Source of the DNA: Prosthecodimorpha hirschii
GTDB taxonomy: Bacteria; Pseudomonadota; Alphaproteobacteria; Rhizobiales; Ancalomicrobiaceae
Direction: 5' to 3'
Assembly: GCF_001305515.1 (NCBI RefSeq)
Contig: NZ_LJYW01000001.1
Coordinates: forward strand, 2,698,253-2,762,252
DNA length: 64,000 nucleotides
Part shown: piece by piece, positions 1 through 8,534 of the stretch
How the letters are laid out: each line of letters begins with the position of its first letter
Position numbering within the stretch: position 1 is the stretch's first letter
The notes under the pieces: model-generated
What the model saw: the letters and a program-made list of their open reading frames with translations, nothing else
Told to the model about the DNA's origin: nothing
The model's database searches: none
Position numbers and translations under genes: made by a program

Positions 1-734
1 ACCCGCCGCCCGCCGCCGCGATGGCGCGCCGGCACGCTGGCCAGCAGGGTGTCCTCGAACCAGCGGATCGGCTTCGAGGTGGCCAGTTCGTTGACCTTGG
101 TCGGGTTGACGCGGGTGTCGACCGGCCCGGCCATCAGCGTCATGGTCTTCGGCGTCGCCGGGTTGTCGTCCTCGGCCATGATGGCGGTGGCGGCGAGCAC
201 CTGGACGCAGGGCTGGCAGACGGCGATCACATTGGCGCCGGGGCCGAGCACCTCCAGGAAACGGATGACGTGCTCGATATAGTCCTCGAAGCCGAAGCGG
301 CCGGCCGAGAGCGGCACGTCGCGGGCATTGTGCCAGTCGGTGATGTAGACGTCGTGATCGGCCAGCAGGGTGCGCACGGTGGCGCGCAGGAGCGTGGCGA
401 AATGGCCCGACAGCGGCGCCACCAAGAGCACCTTGGGCTGGACGATGTCGACATCCTTGCGGAAGCGCAGAAGGGTGCCGAACGGGGTCGAGTAAGTCGC
501 CTCCTCGGTGACCGTCGCCTCGCGATTGCCGGTGGTCACCGAGGTGATGCCGTAGTCCGGCCGATGGTGCGACATCCGCATCCGGCTGACCATTTCCCAT
601 TGGGCAGCCATGCGTCGCGATCCCGGCAGTCCCCCGGCGCGCGCCCAGTCGCCCCAATAGTCGAGCGCCCCGGCCGCCGCGGCACGGATCGGCTCCATCA
701 GGTCGTCCTGGCACTGGTAGGCGAAATAGAGCAT
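1..734 (-). CDS. phaZ: Intracellular polyhydroxyalkanoate depolymerase, 5' part (3' end outside window)
   Basis: The first 244 codons are present, starting at ATG 734 and running off the left edge. The reading begins MLYFAYQCQDDLMEP, typical of short-chain-length intracellular PHB depolymerases that mobilise stored polyhydroxybutyrate granules in the cytoplasm. Residues 172-176 read VCQPC. In this family a cysteine in this region, rather than a lipase-box serine, is the known nucleophile. The Asp and His of the triad would lie in the missing C-terminal part, since the family is usually a little over 400 aa. The gene diverges from the GST-family gene at 1004, leaving a 269-bp shared upstream region. 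Family assignment is firm; activity cannot be judged from a fragment. Confidence 0.9.
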   Translation of the reverse strand, partial: MLYFAYQCQDDLMEPIRAAAAGALDYWGDWARAGGLPGSRRMAAQWEMVSRMRMSHHRPDYGITSVTTGNREATVTEEATYSTPFGTLLRFRKDVDIVQPKVLLVAPLSGHFATLLRATVRTLLADHDVYITDWHNARDVPLSAGRFGFEDYIEHVIRFLEVLGPGANVIAVCQPCVQVLAATAIMAEDDNPATPKTMTLMAGPVDTRVNPTKVNELATSKPIRWFEDTLLASVPARHRGGGRR

Positions 735-916
735 CCGGCCCAACCCCCTGGAGCACCCGGCGTCCGGTGGACGCTGTCGGGCGAACTACCCTTATGGCGA
801 CGCAGCAGGATTCCTGAGCCCGGCGCTCACGCCCGGCTGCAGGGTGCCGCCGCGTCAGACCCGCGCTTACGCATTTGCCCGCTGGTCCCTTGTGGAAACG
901 CTAGTGCAATTCTTTT

Positions 917-942
917 TGCGCTGCGAGATAATTCTCAGCGCA
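917..942. promoter_or_regulatory. Imperfect inverted repeat between divergent phaZ and GST gene
   Basis: Arms TGCGCT (917-922) and AGCGCA (937-942) pair, as do inner arms GAGA (925-928) and TCTC (933-936), around a TAAT centre with a two-base bulge (GC) on the left. It lies 62 bp upstream of the GST start. It could be an operator; a GATAAT hexamer at 927-932 could also act as a -10 element, but no clear -35 is seen. Confidence 0.35.
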
Positions 943-1003
943 CCTGCTCACACGGGCGCAGCGCGGCGCGAGGGCACGGGGCCATCGCCACCAGGGGAAC
1001 GAC

Positions 1004-1660
1004 ATGGCACGGGCGACACTGACCATTTCGAGCAAAAACTATTCGTCCTGGTCGCTGCGCGGCTGGCTGCTCTGCCGGATGGCCGGCCTCGACGTGCAGG
1101 AACAGGTGATGCCGCTCGACGATCCGTCGACCAAGGCCGAGCTGCTGCTCCTGTCGCCGTCCTTCCTGGTGCCCTGCCTGACCCATGACGGCGCCCGGGT
1201 CTGGGACACGCTGGCGATCGCCGAGTATCTCGCCGAGCTCAAGCCGAAGGCCGGCATCCTGCCGTCCGACCGCGTCCAGCGCGCCCATTGCCGCGCGATC
1301 GCCGGCGAGATGCATTCCGGCTTCTACAATCTGCGCTCCGCCCTGCCGATGAATCTCCGCGCCCACTATCCCGACTTCAAGGTCTGGAACGGCGCGCTGC
1401 CGGACATCGACCGGATCGTCACCATCTGGCGCGAATGCCTGGCGGCGTCCAGCGGACCGTTCCTGTTCGGTGCCAAGCCGACCGTCGCCGACGCCATGTA
1501 CGCGCCCGTCTGCACCCGCTTCACGACCTATGACGTGAAGCTCGACGCGCTCTGCAAGGCCTATTGCCAGACCATCCTGGCCTGGGCGCCGATGGCGGAA
1601 TGGATCGCGGCGGCCAAGTCCGAGCCGGAGGAACTGGAAGAGCTCGACGTTGAATTCTGA
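1004..1660 (+). CDS. Glutathione S-transferase family protein
   Basis: A 218-aa cytosolic protein with the usual GST length. Residues 1-80 form the thioredoxin-like glutathione-binding half: the N-terminal SSKNYSSWSLRGWLL motif precedes the first helix, and a region near PSFLVPCL with a following DTLAIAEYL fits the cis-Pro/SNAIL-type glutathione site. Residues 90-218 form the alpha-helical second half, with FLFGAKPTVADAMYAPV matching the conserved N-capping box of helix 6. The substrate is unknown; such proteins detoxify electrophiles or reduce peroxides. It begins at an ATG after a short AGGGGAA purine run and is divergent from phaZ. Confidence 0.85.
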   Translation: MARATLTISSKNYSSWSLRGWLLCRMAGLDVQEQVMPLDDPSTKAELLLLSPSFLVPCLTHDGARVWDTLAIAEYLAELKPKAGILPSDRVQRAHCRAIAGEMHSGFYNLRSALPMNLRAHYPDFKVWNGALPDIDRIVTIWRECLAASSGPFLFGAKPTVADAMYAPVCTRFTTYDVKLDALCKAYCQTILAWAPMAEWIAAAKSEPEELEELDVEF

Positions 1661-1904
1661 GCGCCGGGCCGCGGTTTCCCGCGCGGATCGACGAGCCCGG
1701 GCCCGAGCCCGGCCCGCCCCCGGACGCCGAACCTTTCCGCCGCTCGCACGTTGATGAGGGGCGGCGACACGCCCCGCACCGCCCGCATCCACCCCGATCA
1801 GTATCCTGCCGGTCAGACCCCCGGTCTGCGCCGGTCGCCGCCCATCCCGGCAAGCTGCCGGGCGGCGAGACGTTCGGCCCGTTGCTCACGACAAGGACGT
1901 CACC

Positions 1905-2264
1905 ATGGATCCCTGGAACCGCCTGTTCTTCGACACGACGCGCTTCATGATGGGTGCGCAGGCGGCAAGCCTCAATGCCGCGGTGACCATCGCGCATCGC
2001 CTGCCGCATTTCGCCGCCCTGGCCCTGGACCCGACCCGGCCGCCGAGCGCGGAGGTGAAACGCGCCGCCTCCGAGAAGATGACCGCCGCCTGGCAGGGTG
2101 CCCTCGCCGGTGGCGCCGCGGCGCAGCAACTGGCCATGGACTACGCCATGGGCCGCTTGCGTCCGGAGCATCTGCCCGGCCGCTCGCTCGCCATCGCCGA
2201 AACGGCGCTCGGCCCGGCCCTCAAGCGCGTGCGCTCGAATGCGCGGCGGCTGACGCGCGGCTGA
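1905..2264 (+). CDS. Small conserved protein of unknown function (119 aa)
   Basis: ATG 1905 is preceded by AAGGA with 7-nt spacing. The 119-aa product is mostly helical by composition: an N-terminal segment WNRLFFDTTRFMMGAQ, then a Ser-Glu-Lys start to a second helix (SEKMTAAWQGALAGG), and a basic C-terminus ending VRSNARRLTRG. The general pattern (helical, Ala-rich, SEK in the middle, RxRANARRL-like end) resembles short alphaproteobacterial proteins of unknown role that are often mis-named. There is no signal peptide or membrane segment. A granule-associated (phasin-like) role near phaZ is possible but not shown by any motif. Confidence 0.6.
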   Translation: MDPWNRLFFDTTRFMMGAQAASLNAAVTIAHRLPHFAALALDPTRPPSAEVKRAASEKMTAAWQGALAGGAAAQQLAMDYAMGRLRPEHLPGRSLAIAETALGPALKRVRSNARRLTRG

Positions 2265-2422
2265 TCGGTTCGACGCCGGCCGACACGCCGACGACGCAGG
2301 AGACGGGGCACGGACGTGCCGGGACGTTGCCCCGATCGGCCGGCCCGGCCCTGCCGGTGCGCGTCGCGGCGATCCGCGCGCCCGGAGCGGCGCGGGGATG
2401 ACGCGCCTGCCCGGCAGGCCCG

Positions 2423-2435
2423 AATCCTAAGGATT
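2423..2435. promoter_or_regulatory. Perfect 5-bp palindrome upstream of the HD-GYP gene
   Basis: AATCC-TAA-GGATT, 84 bp before GTG 2519, in the most A+T-rich part of the otherwise G+C-rich gap at 2265-2518. It is a candidate operator or part of the promoter of the HD-GYP gene. It is short and could be chance. Confidence 0.25.
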
Positions 2436-2518
2436 TGAAGTATTCCATAGTCCGAAATTAACATTCCTGGGCAAGACTACCGCGTGTCGGCTCAAGACAA
2501 AGCGGGAGGCGCAGTCCG

Positions 2519-3901
2519 GTGAACCAAACTTCTTTCCTGCCGGACCGCGCGCAGAACATTCCCCTGGCGGCGCTGCTCGGCGCCTTGAGCTACGCGCTCG
2601 ACCTGACGGAAGGGCAGCCGGTCGGCCATTGCGTCCGCGCGACCTGGATCGGCATGCAGGTCGGCCGCCGCATGGGCCTCAATCAAGACCAGCTTTGGGA
2701 ACTCTACTACACGATCCTGCTCAAGGACCTCGGCTGTTCCAGCAATGCCGCGCGCATCTGCGAACTCTACCTGTCCGACGACCTCGCCTTCAAGCGCGAC
2801 GCCAAGACGATGGGATCGAGCCTGCCGAAGGTGCTCGGCTTCATCCTGTCCCATACCGGCCGGCGCTCCGCCCTCGGCGACCGCCTGCGCGCCCTCCTCA
2901 ACATCATGCGCGAAGGCGAAAGCATCGTCGACGACCTGATCCAGACGCGCTGCCATCGCGGAGCGGCGATCGCCCGCAACCTGCGCTTCCCCACCGGGGT
3001 TTCCGAAGGCGTCCATTCGCTCGACGAGCACTGGGACGGCCAGGGCCGGCCGGACCGCCTAGCCGGGACGGCGATCCCGATCAACGCGCGGATCGCCCTG
3101 CTCGCCCAGGTCGCCGACGTGTTCCACTCGGCGGCCGGCCGCGAGGCGGCACTGACCGAAGTGCGCGCCCGCAAGGGCAGCTGGCTCGATCCGGAGGCGG
3201 TGGCGTGTTTCGAAGCCGTCGCCGCCGATGCGGCCTTCTGGGCGACGCTGGCCTCGGACGGCATTGCCGATGTGGTCTTCGCGCTGGCCCCGGCCCGCAG
3301 CACCATCACGGTCGACGAGGACTATCTCGACGACATTGCCCGCGCCTTCGCGCAGATCGTCGATTCGAAGAGCCCGTTCACGTCCGGCCATTCCGAGCGC
3401 GTCGCGCTCTACGCCGACATGGTCGCCGGCGAGATGGGCTATCCGCCGGCGCGGCGACGCTGGCTGAGGCGCGCCGCCCTGCTGCACGATATCGGCAAGC
3501 TCGGGGTCTCCAACGCCATCCTCGACAAGAACGGCAAGCTCGACGACGAGGAATGGCGACTGATGCGCCGCCATGCCGCCCTGTCGGAGGAGATCCTGTC
3601 GCGCGTGCCGGTCTTCTGCGCGATGGCCCGCATCGGCGGCGCCCATCACGAGCGCCTCGACGGCAGGGGCTATCCGCGCGGATTGCGCGGCGACGAGATC
3701 GAGGAGGAGACGCGCATCGTCTCGGTCGCCGACGTGTTCGACGCCCTGACGGCGGACCGGCCCTACCGGGCGGCCATGCCGGTCGAGAAGGCGTTCGAGA
3801 TCATGCGCGCCGATGTCGGCACGGCCTTCGACCCGGTCTGCTTCGCGGCCCTGGAGCGGGTCATCGAGGCGTCCGAAGGGCGCTTGGCCATGGTCGCCTG
3901 A
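2519..3901 (+). CDS. Tandem HD-domain / HD-GYP protein, putative cyclic-di-GMP phosphodiesterase
   Basis: GTG start with GGGAGG at 2504-2509; 460 aa, cytoplasmic. The C-terminal HD-GYP domain (about residues 275-445) is intact: HSERVALYAD, LLHDIGKLG (HD near 321), HHERLDGRGYP near 376 and SVADVFDALTADRPYR. These are the metal ligands and GYP-type signature that hydrolyse c-di-GMP. The N-terminal half (residues 20-255) looks like a first, degenerate HD-GYP module: HC replaces the usual first His context, KDLGCSSNA stands where HDIGK is expected, and EHWDGQGRPD resembles HHExxDGxGYP. The first domain is therefore probably regulatory. The gene converges on the histidine-kinase/FIST pair, which suggests a shared signalling role. 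Confidence 0.88.
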   Translation: MNQTSFLPDRAQNIPLAALLGALSYALDLTEGQPVGHCVRATWIGMQVGRRMGLNQDQLWELYYTILLKDLGCSSNAARICELYLSDDLAFKRDAKTMGSSLPKVLGFILSHTGRRSALGDRLRALLNIMREGESIVDDLIQTRCHRGAAIARNLRFPTGVSEGVHSLDEHWDGQGRPDRLAGTAIPINARIALLAQVADVFHSAAGREAALTEVRARKGSWLDPEAVACFEAVAADAAFWATLASDGIADVVFALAPARSTITVDEDYLDDIARAFAQIVDSKSPFTSGHSERVALYADMVAGEMGYPPARRRWLRRAALLHDIGKLGVSNAILDKNGKLDDEEWRLMRRHAALSEEILSRVPVFCAMARIGGAHHERLDGRGYPRGLRGDEIEEETRIVSVADVFDALTADRPYRAAMPVEKAFEIMRADVGTAFDPVCFAALERVIEASEGRLAMVA

Positions 3902-4012
3902 CCGCCCGACGGGCGCACGACCTCACCGCGGGGCGCGGCAGGACGACCGGCGGCACCGGGTCTCCGGGTGTCCACGTCTCCGGCGATCGACCGGAGCGGA
4001 CCCGACCGGCGC

Positions 4013-5389
4013 TCATTGCAGCATGTGGGTCATCAGGGCGCGCAATTCCGCCGGCTTGACCGGCTTCAGCATCAATTCCGCGCTGGAGGCGGCGGCCTGC
4101 TGGGCCACCTCGTCGCCATGGTCGGCGGTGACCACGATGGCCGGAATGTCCCAGCCGAAGCGCCGGCGCAGCACCCGGATCGCCTCGATGCCGGTCCGGC
4201 CGGCATCGAGATGGTAGTCGGCCAGGACCAGGTCCGGCGCCCGGCCCTCGGCCTCGAAGGCGGTCACCACCGCGTCGATGCTGCGCCCGGCCGCAACACG
4301 GCAGGACCAGCGTTCCAGGAGCGCCGTGGTCGCCTCGCGCACCGCCTCGTCATTCTCGACCAGCGCGACCAGGGCTCCGGACAGGCCGAAGCCTTGCAGC
4401 GACCGGGTCATCAGGTTCTCCAGCGCCAGCGGCTGGACCGGTTCGGCGCGCGGCAGGACGAGCGAGAAGACCGTCCCGCGGCCGACCGTCGAGGTCAGCG
4501 ACAGCAGGTGGCCGAGCGCACCGACCAGGCGCTGCACGATCGACAGGCCGAGCCCGAGCGCGATCTCGCCATCGTCGGCTTCGGTGCCGCCGCGGTGGAA
4601 CTCCTCGAAGATGGCCAGATGCCGGTCGGGCGGGATGCCGGCGCCGGTATCGACCACGTCGATGCGCAGATGGTCGGGTCCGCGCGCCCTGACCCCGACC
4701 AGCGCCCCGCCGCGCTCGGTGTAGCGCAGCGCATTGGAGACCAGATTCTGCAGGATGCGGCGCAGCATGACCGGATCGGTCACCGCCCAGGCGGTGGTCG
4801 GCGCGATCACCAGGCGCAGGCCCTTGCGGCGGGCGATGGGCCGGAAATCCGATTCGAGCGAGGCCAGCACCTCGGCGATCGGCACGGACGTGAGGTTCGG
4901 CACCATCACGCCGGCATCGAGCTTGGACATGTCGAGCAGCGTGCGCAGCAGGCTCTCGATCGTGTTGAGCGAGCGGTCGATCTGGCGGACGAAGCGGCGG
5001 CCCTCCTCGGAAACGCGGGTGTCCGACAGCGCCGAGACCGACAGGCGCGCGGCATTGACGGGCTGCAGGAGATCGTGGCCGGCGGCGGCCAGGAAGCGGG
5101 TCTTGGACCGGTTGGCCTCTTCGGCCGCATCCTTCGCGGTCTTCAGCTCCTCGTTGGTCCGCTCCAACTTGCGCAGGGTCCGGGTCAATTCGTCGGTGCG
5201 CTCGCGGATCTGCCGTTCGAGGCCGATCGCCGTCTGGAACAGCGAGAAGGCGGAGCCCTGGCTGTCCATCGACCGCTCGACCCGGTCGATCAGCACCGAG
5301 TTGACCTTTTCGAGCCGGGCGACCCGCGTCTCCAGCTCCGCAATCCTGGCCGCCTGCGGATCGACCGGCGAACGACCGCCTTCGCTCAC
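4013..5389 (-). CDS. Histidine kinase with C-terminal receiver domain (NahK-like), partner of the FIST protein
   Basis: GTG 5389 overlaps the FIST stop (GTGA), indicating translational coupling; 458 aa, no membrane segment. Order: N-terminal coiled coil (about 12-98) with no PAS or other sensor domain; HisKA with phospho-acceptor H105 in AGHDLLQPVNAARL; HATPase with N219 (NLVSNALRY), DTGAGIP (247-253) and GLGLSIV; then a receiver (about 338-455) with acidic pocket END 345-347, phosphorylated D391 and K442. A sensorless cytosolic kinase next to a FIST-domain gene is the arrangement of the NosP/NahK nitric-oxide pathways. A response regulator or phosphotransfer protein is not adjacent; the HD-GYP protein lies downstream, convergent. 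Confidence 0.87.
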   Translation of the reverse strand: MSEGGRSPVDPQAARIAELETRVARLEKVNSVLIDRVERSMDSQGSAFSLFQTAIGLERQIRERTDELTRTLRKLERTNEELKTAKDAAEEANRSKTRFLAAAGHDLLQPVNAARLSVSALSDTRVSEEGRRFVRQIDRSLNTIESLLRTLLDMSKLDAGVMVPNLTSVPIAEVLASLESDFRPIARRKGLRLVIAPTTAWAVTDPVMLRRILQNLVSNALRYTERGGALVGVRARGPDHLRIDVVDTGAGIPPDRHLAIFEEFHRGGTEADDGEIALGLGLSIVQRLVGALGHLLSLTSTVGRGTVFSLVLPRAEPVQPLALENLMTRSLQGFGLSGALVALVENDEAVREATTALLERWSCRVAAGRSIDAVVTAFEAEGRAPDLVLADYHLDAGRTGIEAIRVLRRRFGWDIPAIVVTADHGDEVAQQAAASSAELMLKPVKPAELRALMTHMLQ

Positions 5390-6633
5390 CGGAGCGCCTC
5401 CCGGCGTCCGATCGCCACCCCGGTGAAGGTCTGGTTCAGGTGCATGGTGCGGTACTGTTCGCCATAGGTGTTGAAGCCGACCACCCGGTGCTTCAGGTAG
5501 AGATCGTTGACCTGCCGGATGACCTGGCGGTTCTGAGCATCCAGACGGCGCAGCACGCAGTCGAAACCGATCAGAGCCTCGATCCCGCCGACCGCCTTGT
5601 CGACCTCGCCGAGCGCGCGGCCGAGCGCGCCGACCAGATCGACCGGCCGGGCCGCGGTCAGCACCACGCCGGTATCGATGGCGCAGAAGAAGGACAGGCT
5701 GCCGTCCTCGTTCATCTTCTGGATCGAGCGCGAATAGTATTCGCCGCCGACCCGGACCAGGACCGGATGCGAGGCGAAGGACAGCGGGCCGAGGGTGGCG
5801 CCGTCGAGGCCGACCGCCTCCGCATAGGCGAGCGAGGCCGGCTCGGCGTTGATCTCCGAGACGGTGCGGGTCTCGCCGTCGCATTCGGTCACGACCAGCT
5901 TCACGTCGGTCGGCTCGAAATGCTCCGAGCGGATCAGTTCGAACGGGTGGTCGGTGTGGATCAGGACGAGGATGCCGGCATTGTTCCAGGCCTGGCCGTC
6001 GTGGAACACCCAGGTGTTGCGGAAATCCAGTCCGTCGCCGCAGGAGCCGCCGACCAGCGGCATGTTGTCCAGGCAGCGTTGCAGGGCGGCGACCACCACC
6101 TCCTCGCGCCGGCACATGCCGTCCAGAAAGGTCATCGCGAAGGTGGCGCCCTCGGCAAGGCCGGCGGTCCGGCGGGCGAGCCGCGACTGCAGCGGCCAGA
6201 CGATCTCCGGCCCCTGCTCGACCGTGAAGCTGCGCAGATCCGGCAGGAGCGCGGCCTCGACCACGAATCCGTCGCGCGGCAGCGCCACGACCACGAGGCT
6301 GCCCTCGTCGAGCCCCTCCGGCCCGATTTCCCCGGCCGTGGTGCCGCCGGCATGGCCGATGCCCGGAAACCGGTCCGTCAGCCCGGCTGCGAGGTCTGCG
6401 GGATCGTAAACCGGGCTGGCGAAGACCAGCAGGAAGCCGATGGCCCCCGGGTCGCCGAGAACGCCGGCGATCTGGTCGAGCGCCGTGGACACGCAATCCG
6501 CATGGGCCGACACGGTCACGATTCCCCCGGACGATCGCGCCGGCCGGGCCGCGACGGCGGTCATGCCGCCGGCAGGGCCGGCCCTGGCGGCGCCGCCGGC
6601 CGGACCGGTCGGGATCCCGCTCTCAGCCTTCAT
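5386..6633 (-). CDS. FIST-domain sensory protein (NosP-like)
   Basis: A 415-aa cytoplasmic protein from ATG 6633. An Ala/Gly-rich N-terminus (about 1-38) is followed by FIST_N (about 40-250, with FASPVYDPADLAAGL and GIGHAGGTTAGEIG) and FIST_C (about 260-405, ending in VVGFNTYGEQYRTMHLNQT). These are hallmarks of FIST proteins, which bind small ligands; in the NosP branch the ligand is heme/NO. The gene overlaps the kinase at 5389 and is first in the pair, so the two should be made together. Heme binding is inference from synteny; no residue assignment is claimed. Upstream is a 394-bp gap shared with coxG. Confidence 0.87.
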   Translation of the reverse strand: MKAESGIPTGPAGGAARAGPAGGMTAVAARPARSSGGIVTVSAHADCVSTALDQIAGVLGDPGAIGFLLVFASPVYDPADLAAGLTDRFPGIGHAGGTTAGEIGPEGLDEGSLVVVALPRDGFVVEAALLPDLRSFTVEQGPEIVWPLQSRLARRTAGLAEGATFAMTFLDGMCRREEVVVAALQRCLDNMPLVGGSCGDGLDFRNTWVFHDGQAWNNAGILVLIHTDHPFELIRSEHFEPTDVKLVVTECDGETRTVSEINAEPASLAYAEAVGLDGATLGPLSFASHPVLVRVGGEYYSRSIQKMNEDGSLSFFCAIDTGVVLTAARPVDLVGALGRALGEVDKAVGGIEALIGFDCVLRRLDAQNRQVIRQVNDLYLKHRVVGFNTYGEQYRTMHLNQTFTGVAIGRREALR

Positions 6634-6946
6634 GGTGTCCGATCCCTGGCGTCTCCCGGCAGCCCGCTTCTGCGTCGGGCCGCCGCCCGGCCGCGTGCGG
6701 GCCGAAAAATGTAACAGATCCCGCGCGACCGGGCCAAGCCGGCGCCGACCGAAAGTACAATTCCCGCCTGCCGGGGCCGGACATAACCTCCGGCCCGCAT
6801 TGCAGTCGCCGTCTCCGGCAGGCACTGTCGACCCGGTGCGCGGCGTCGGGGACGGCGGGGCGTTGGCTCCAGAGTGACGCTGGCTCCGGGGGGACGCTGG
6901 CTCCGTGGGAAGACGGGGCCCTCGCGGGAGACGGGAGCCTCGCGGG
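6634..6946. repeat. Upstream gap with two minisatellites (3 x 17 bp and 2 x 18 bp) before coxG
   Basis: The gap between the divergent FIST gene and coxG (6634-7027) holds no gene. Three near-identical 17-bp units built on CGCTGGCTCC run from 6861 to 6910. Directly after come two 18-bp units built on AGACGGG..CCTCGCGGG at 6911-6946. The more A+T-rich stretch near 6705-6775 may carry promoters for both directions, but no clear -35/-10 pair is visible. Confidence 0.6.
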
Positions 6947-7027
6947 GGACGCGACGGCGGCGCGCCGCAATGCCAAGATGGATGCCGGCACGACGGCATC
7001 GGAATTTGCGTGACGGGAGGATGTCCG

Positions 7028-7705
7028 ATGGAAATGTCCGGCGAGTACCGGATCCCCGCCCCGCGGGAGAAGGTTTGGGCGGCGCTCAACGACCCTGCGA
7101 TCCTGAAGGCGTGCATTCCGGGCTGCGAAAGCCTGGACATGGCGTCGCCGACCGAGATGACCGCCAAGGTGGTGGCCAAGATCGGCCCCGTGAAGGCGAC
7201 CTTCACCGGCAAGGTTCATCTCAACGACATCGTGCCGCCGGAGAGCTACACGATCTCCGGCGAAGGCCAGGGCGGTGTCGCCGGCTTCGCCAAGGGCGGC
7301 GCCGAGGTGAAGCTGACGCCCGACGGCGCCGGCACGCTGCTCGTCTACCACGCCAAGGCGCAGATCGGCGGCAAGCTGGCCCAGCTCGGCGCCCGGCTGA
7401 TCGATTCCACCGCCAAGATGATGGCCGACCAGTTCTTCGCGAAATTCGCCGAACTGGCCGGCGGCGGCGCCGAGGACGAGACCGACACCGCACCGGCTGC
7501 CGCGGCGGTCTCCGCCGCTCCGGCATCGGCCGGCACGGCGGCCCCGGCTCCGGCTCCGGCGGCAACGCCCGCCGCCGCGCCGCGGACCAGCGCGCCCCCG
7601 GCCGGCGCCGCGACCCCGCCGGCCAAGTCCGGCGGGATCCCGTCGTGGATCTGGATCGTCGCGGCCCTTGCGCTGGCGCTGATCGTTTGGAAACTTAAGG
7701 CCTAA
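7028..7705 (+). CDS. coxG: CoxG-like SRPBCC protein with C-terminal membrane anchor
   Basis: Start chosen at ATG 7028 because GGGAGG lies 5 nt upstream and the family begins MEMSGEYRIPAPREKVWAAL. The product has 225 aa. Residues 1-150 are the SRPBCC (START-like) domain, followed by an Ala/Pro/Thr-rich linker (about 155-200) and a single hydrophobic helix near 206-221 ending in WKLKA. CoxG proteins are thought to recruit the CO-dehydrogenase-type enzyme to the inner face of the membrane for electron transfer to the respiratory chain. It leads the operon coxG-S-L-M. In-frame starts further upstream (to 6905) run through the repeats and are rejected. Confidence 0.87.
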   Translation: MEMSGEYRIPAPREKVWAALNDPAILKACIPGCESLDMASPTEMTAKVVAKIGPVKATFTGKVHLNDIVPPESYTISGEGQGGVAGFAKGGAEVKLTPDGAGTLLVYHAKAQIGGKLAQLGARLIDSTAKMMADQFFAKFAELAGGGAEDETDTAPAAAAVSAAPASAGTAAPAPAPAATPAAAPRTSAPPAGAATPPAKSGGIPSWIWIVAALALALIVWKLKA

Positions 7706-7806
7706 CGGCGGTCTCGCGCCCGGGAGGGCGGGATCGATCGACAGGCAGACAACGACCGTGAGCCCGAAGGGCGACGGCGCCCCGGGCCAGATAGGGAGGA
7801 GTTCGA

Positions 7807-8292
7807 ATGACGACCGTTTCCATGACGGTGAACGGGCGGCAGGTCTCGGCAGATGTCGAGGACCGGACGCTGCTCGTCGACTACCTGCGCAATGCGATCA
7901 GCCTGACCGGCACGCATGTCGGCTGCGACACCTCGCAGTGCGGCGCCTGCGTGGTCCATGTCGACGGCCGCGCCGTCAAGTCCTGCACCATGCTGGCCGT
8001 CCAGGCGGCCGGCTCGTCGGTGACCACCATCGAGGGTCTCGCCACCGGCGACGAACTGCATCCGGTCCAGGCCGCGTTCCGCGAGCATCACGGCCTGCAG
8101 TGCGGCTTCTGCACCCCCGGCATGATCATGACGGCGGTCGACATGATCCGCCGCCATGGCGGCCAGCTCGACGAGGCGACCGTCCGCCACGAGCTGGAAG
8201 GCAACATCTGTCGCTGCACGGGCTACCACAATATCGTGAAGGCCATTCTGGACGCCGCCGCCAAGATGCAGATGCCGGCCGCCGCCGAGTAA
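7807..8292 (+). CDS. coxS: [2Fe-2S] subunit of a molybdenum hydroxylase (CoxS)
   Basis: A 161-aa iron-sulfur subunit preceded by GGGAGGAG. The N-terminal plant-type ferredoxin cluster has Cys in [13 protein letters not shown] and then KSC. The C-terminal helical cluster has [10 protein letters not shown] and [11 protein letters not shown]. Together these bind the two [2Fe-2S] centres that carry electrons from the molybdenum cofactor to FAD. Length and motif spacing are complete. It lies 101 bp after coxG and 242 bp before coxL. Confidence 0.93.
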   Translation: MTTVSMTVNGRQVSADVEDRTLLVDYLRNAISLTGTHVGCDTSQCGACVVHVDGRAVKSCTMLAVQAAGSSVTTIEGLATGDELHPVQAAFREHHGLQCGFCTPGMIMTAVDMIRRHGGQLDEATVRHELEGNICRCTGYHNIVKAILDAAAKMQMPAAAE

Positions 8293-8473
8293 CGGCGCGC
8301 GAGCGGTCGACCGGTCCGGTCGCCGGACCCGCCTGGCCCGCGCGCCGATCGTTCGGCGACACGGGTGGCGGATCTGGGAGGCCGCCCAGCCGAAGGCGCG
8401 GGTGATCGCGCGCGGGCGGGGCGGGTCCGGGGCCGTGAACGGCCGACATGCGACTGCACTGGCCATGCGAACG

Positions 8474-8492
8474 AGCCGACGGTCAGTCGGCT
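8474..8492. promoter_or_regulatory. Hairpin in the coxS-coxL gap
   Basis: AGCCGAC-ggtca-GTCGGCT, a perfect 7-bp stem with a 5-base loop, 43 bp upstream of coxL. No T-tract follows, so it is more likely an RNA-processing or attenuation element than a terminator. The rest of the 242-bp gap shows nothing else. Confidence 0.35.
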
Positions 8493-8534
8493 GAATTCGA
8501 CAGAATTGCGATCGGTCCTGGGAGGGACGATATC

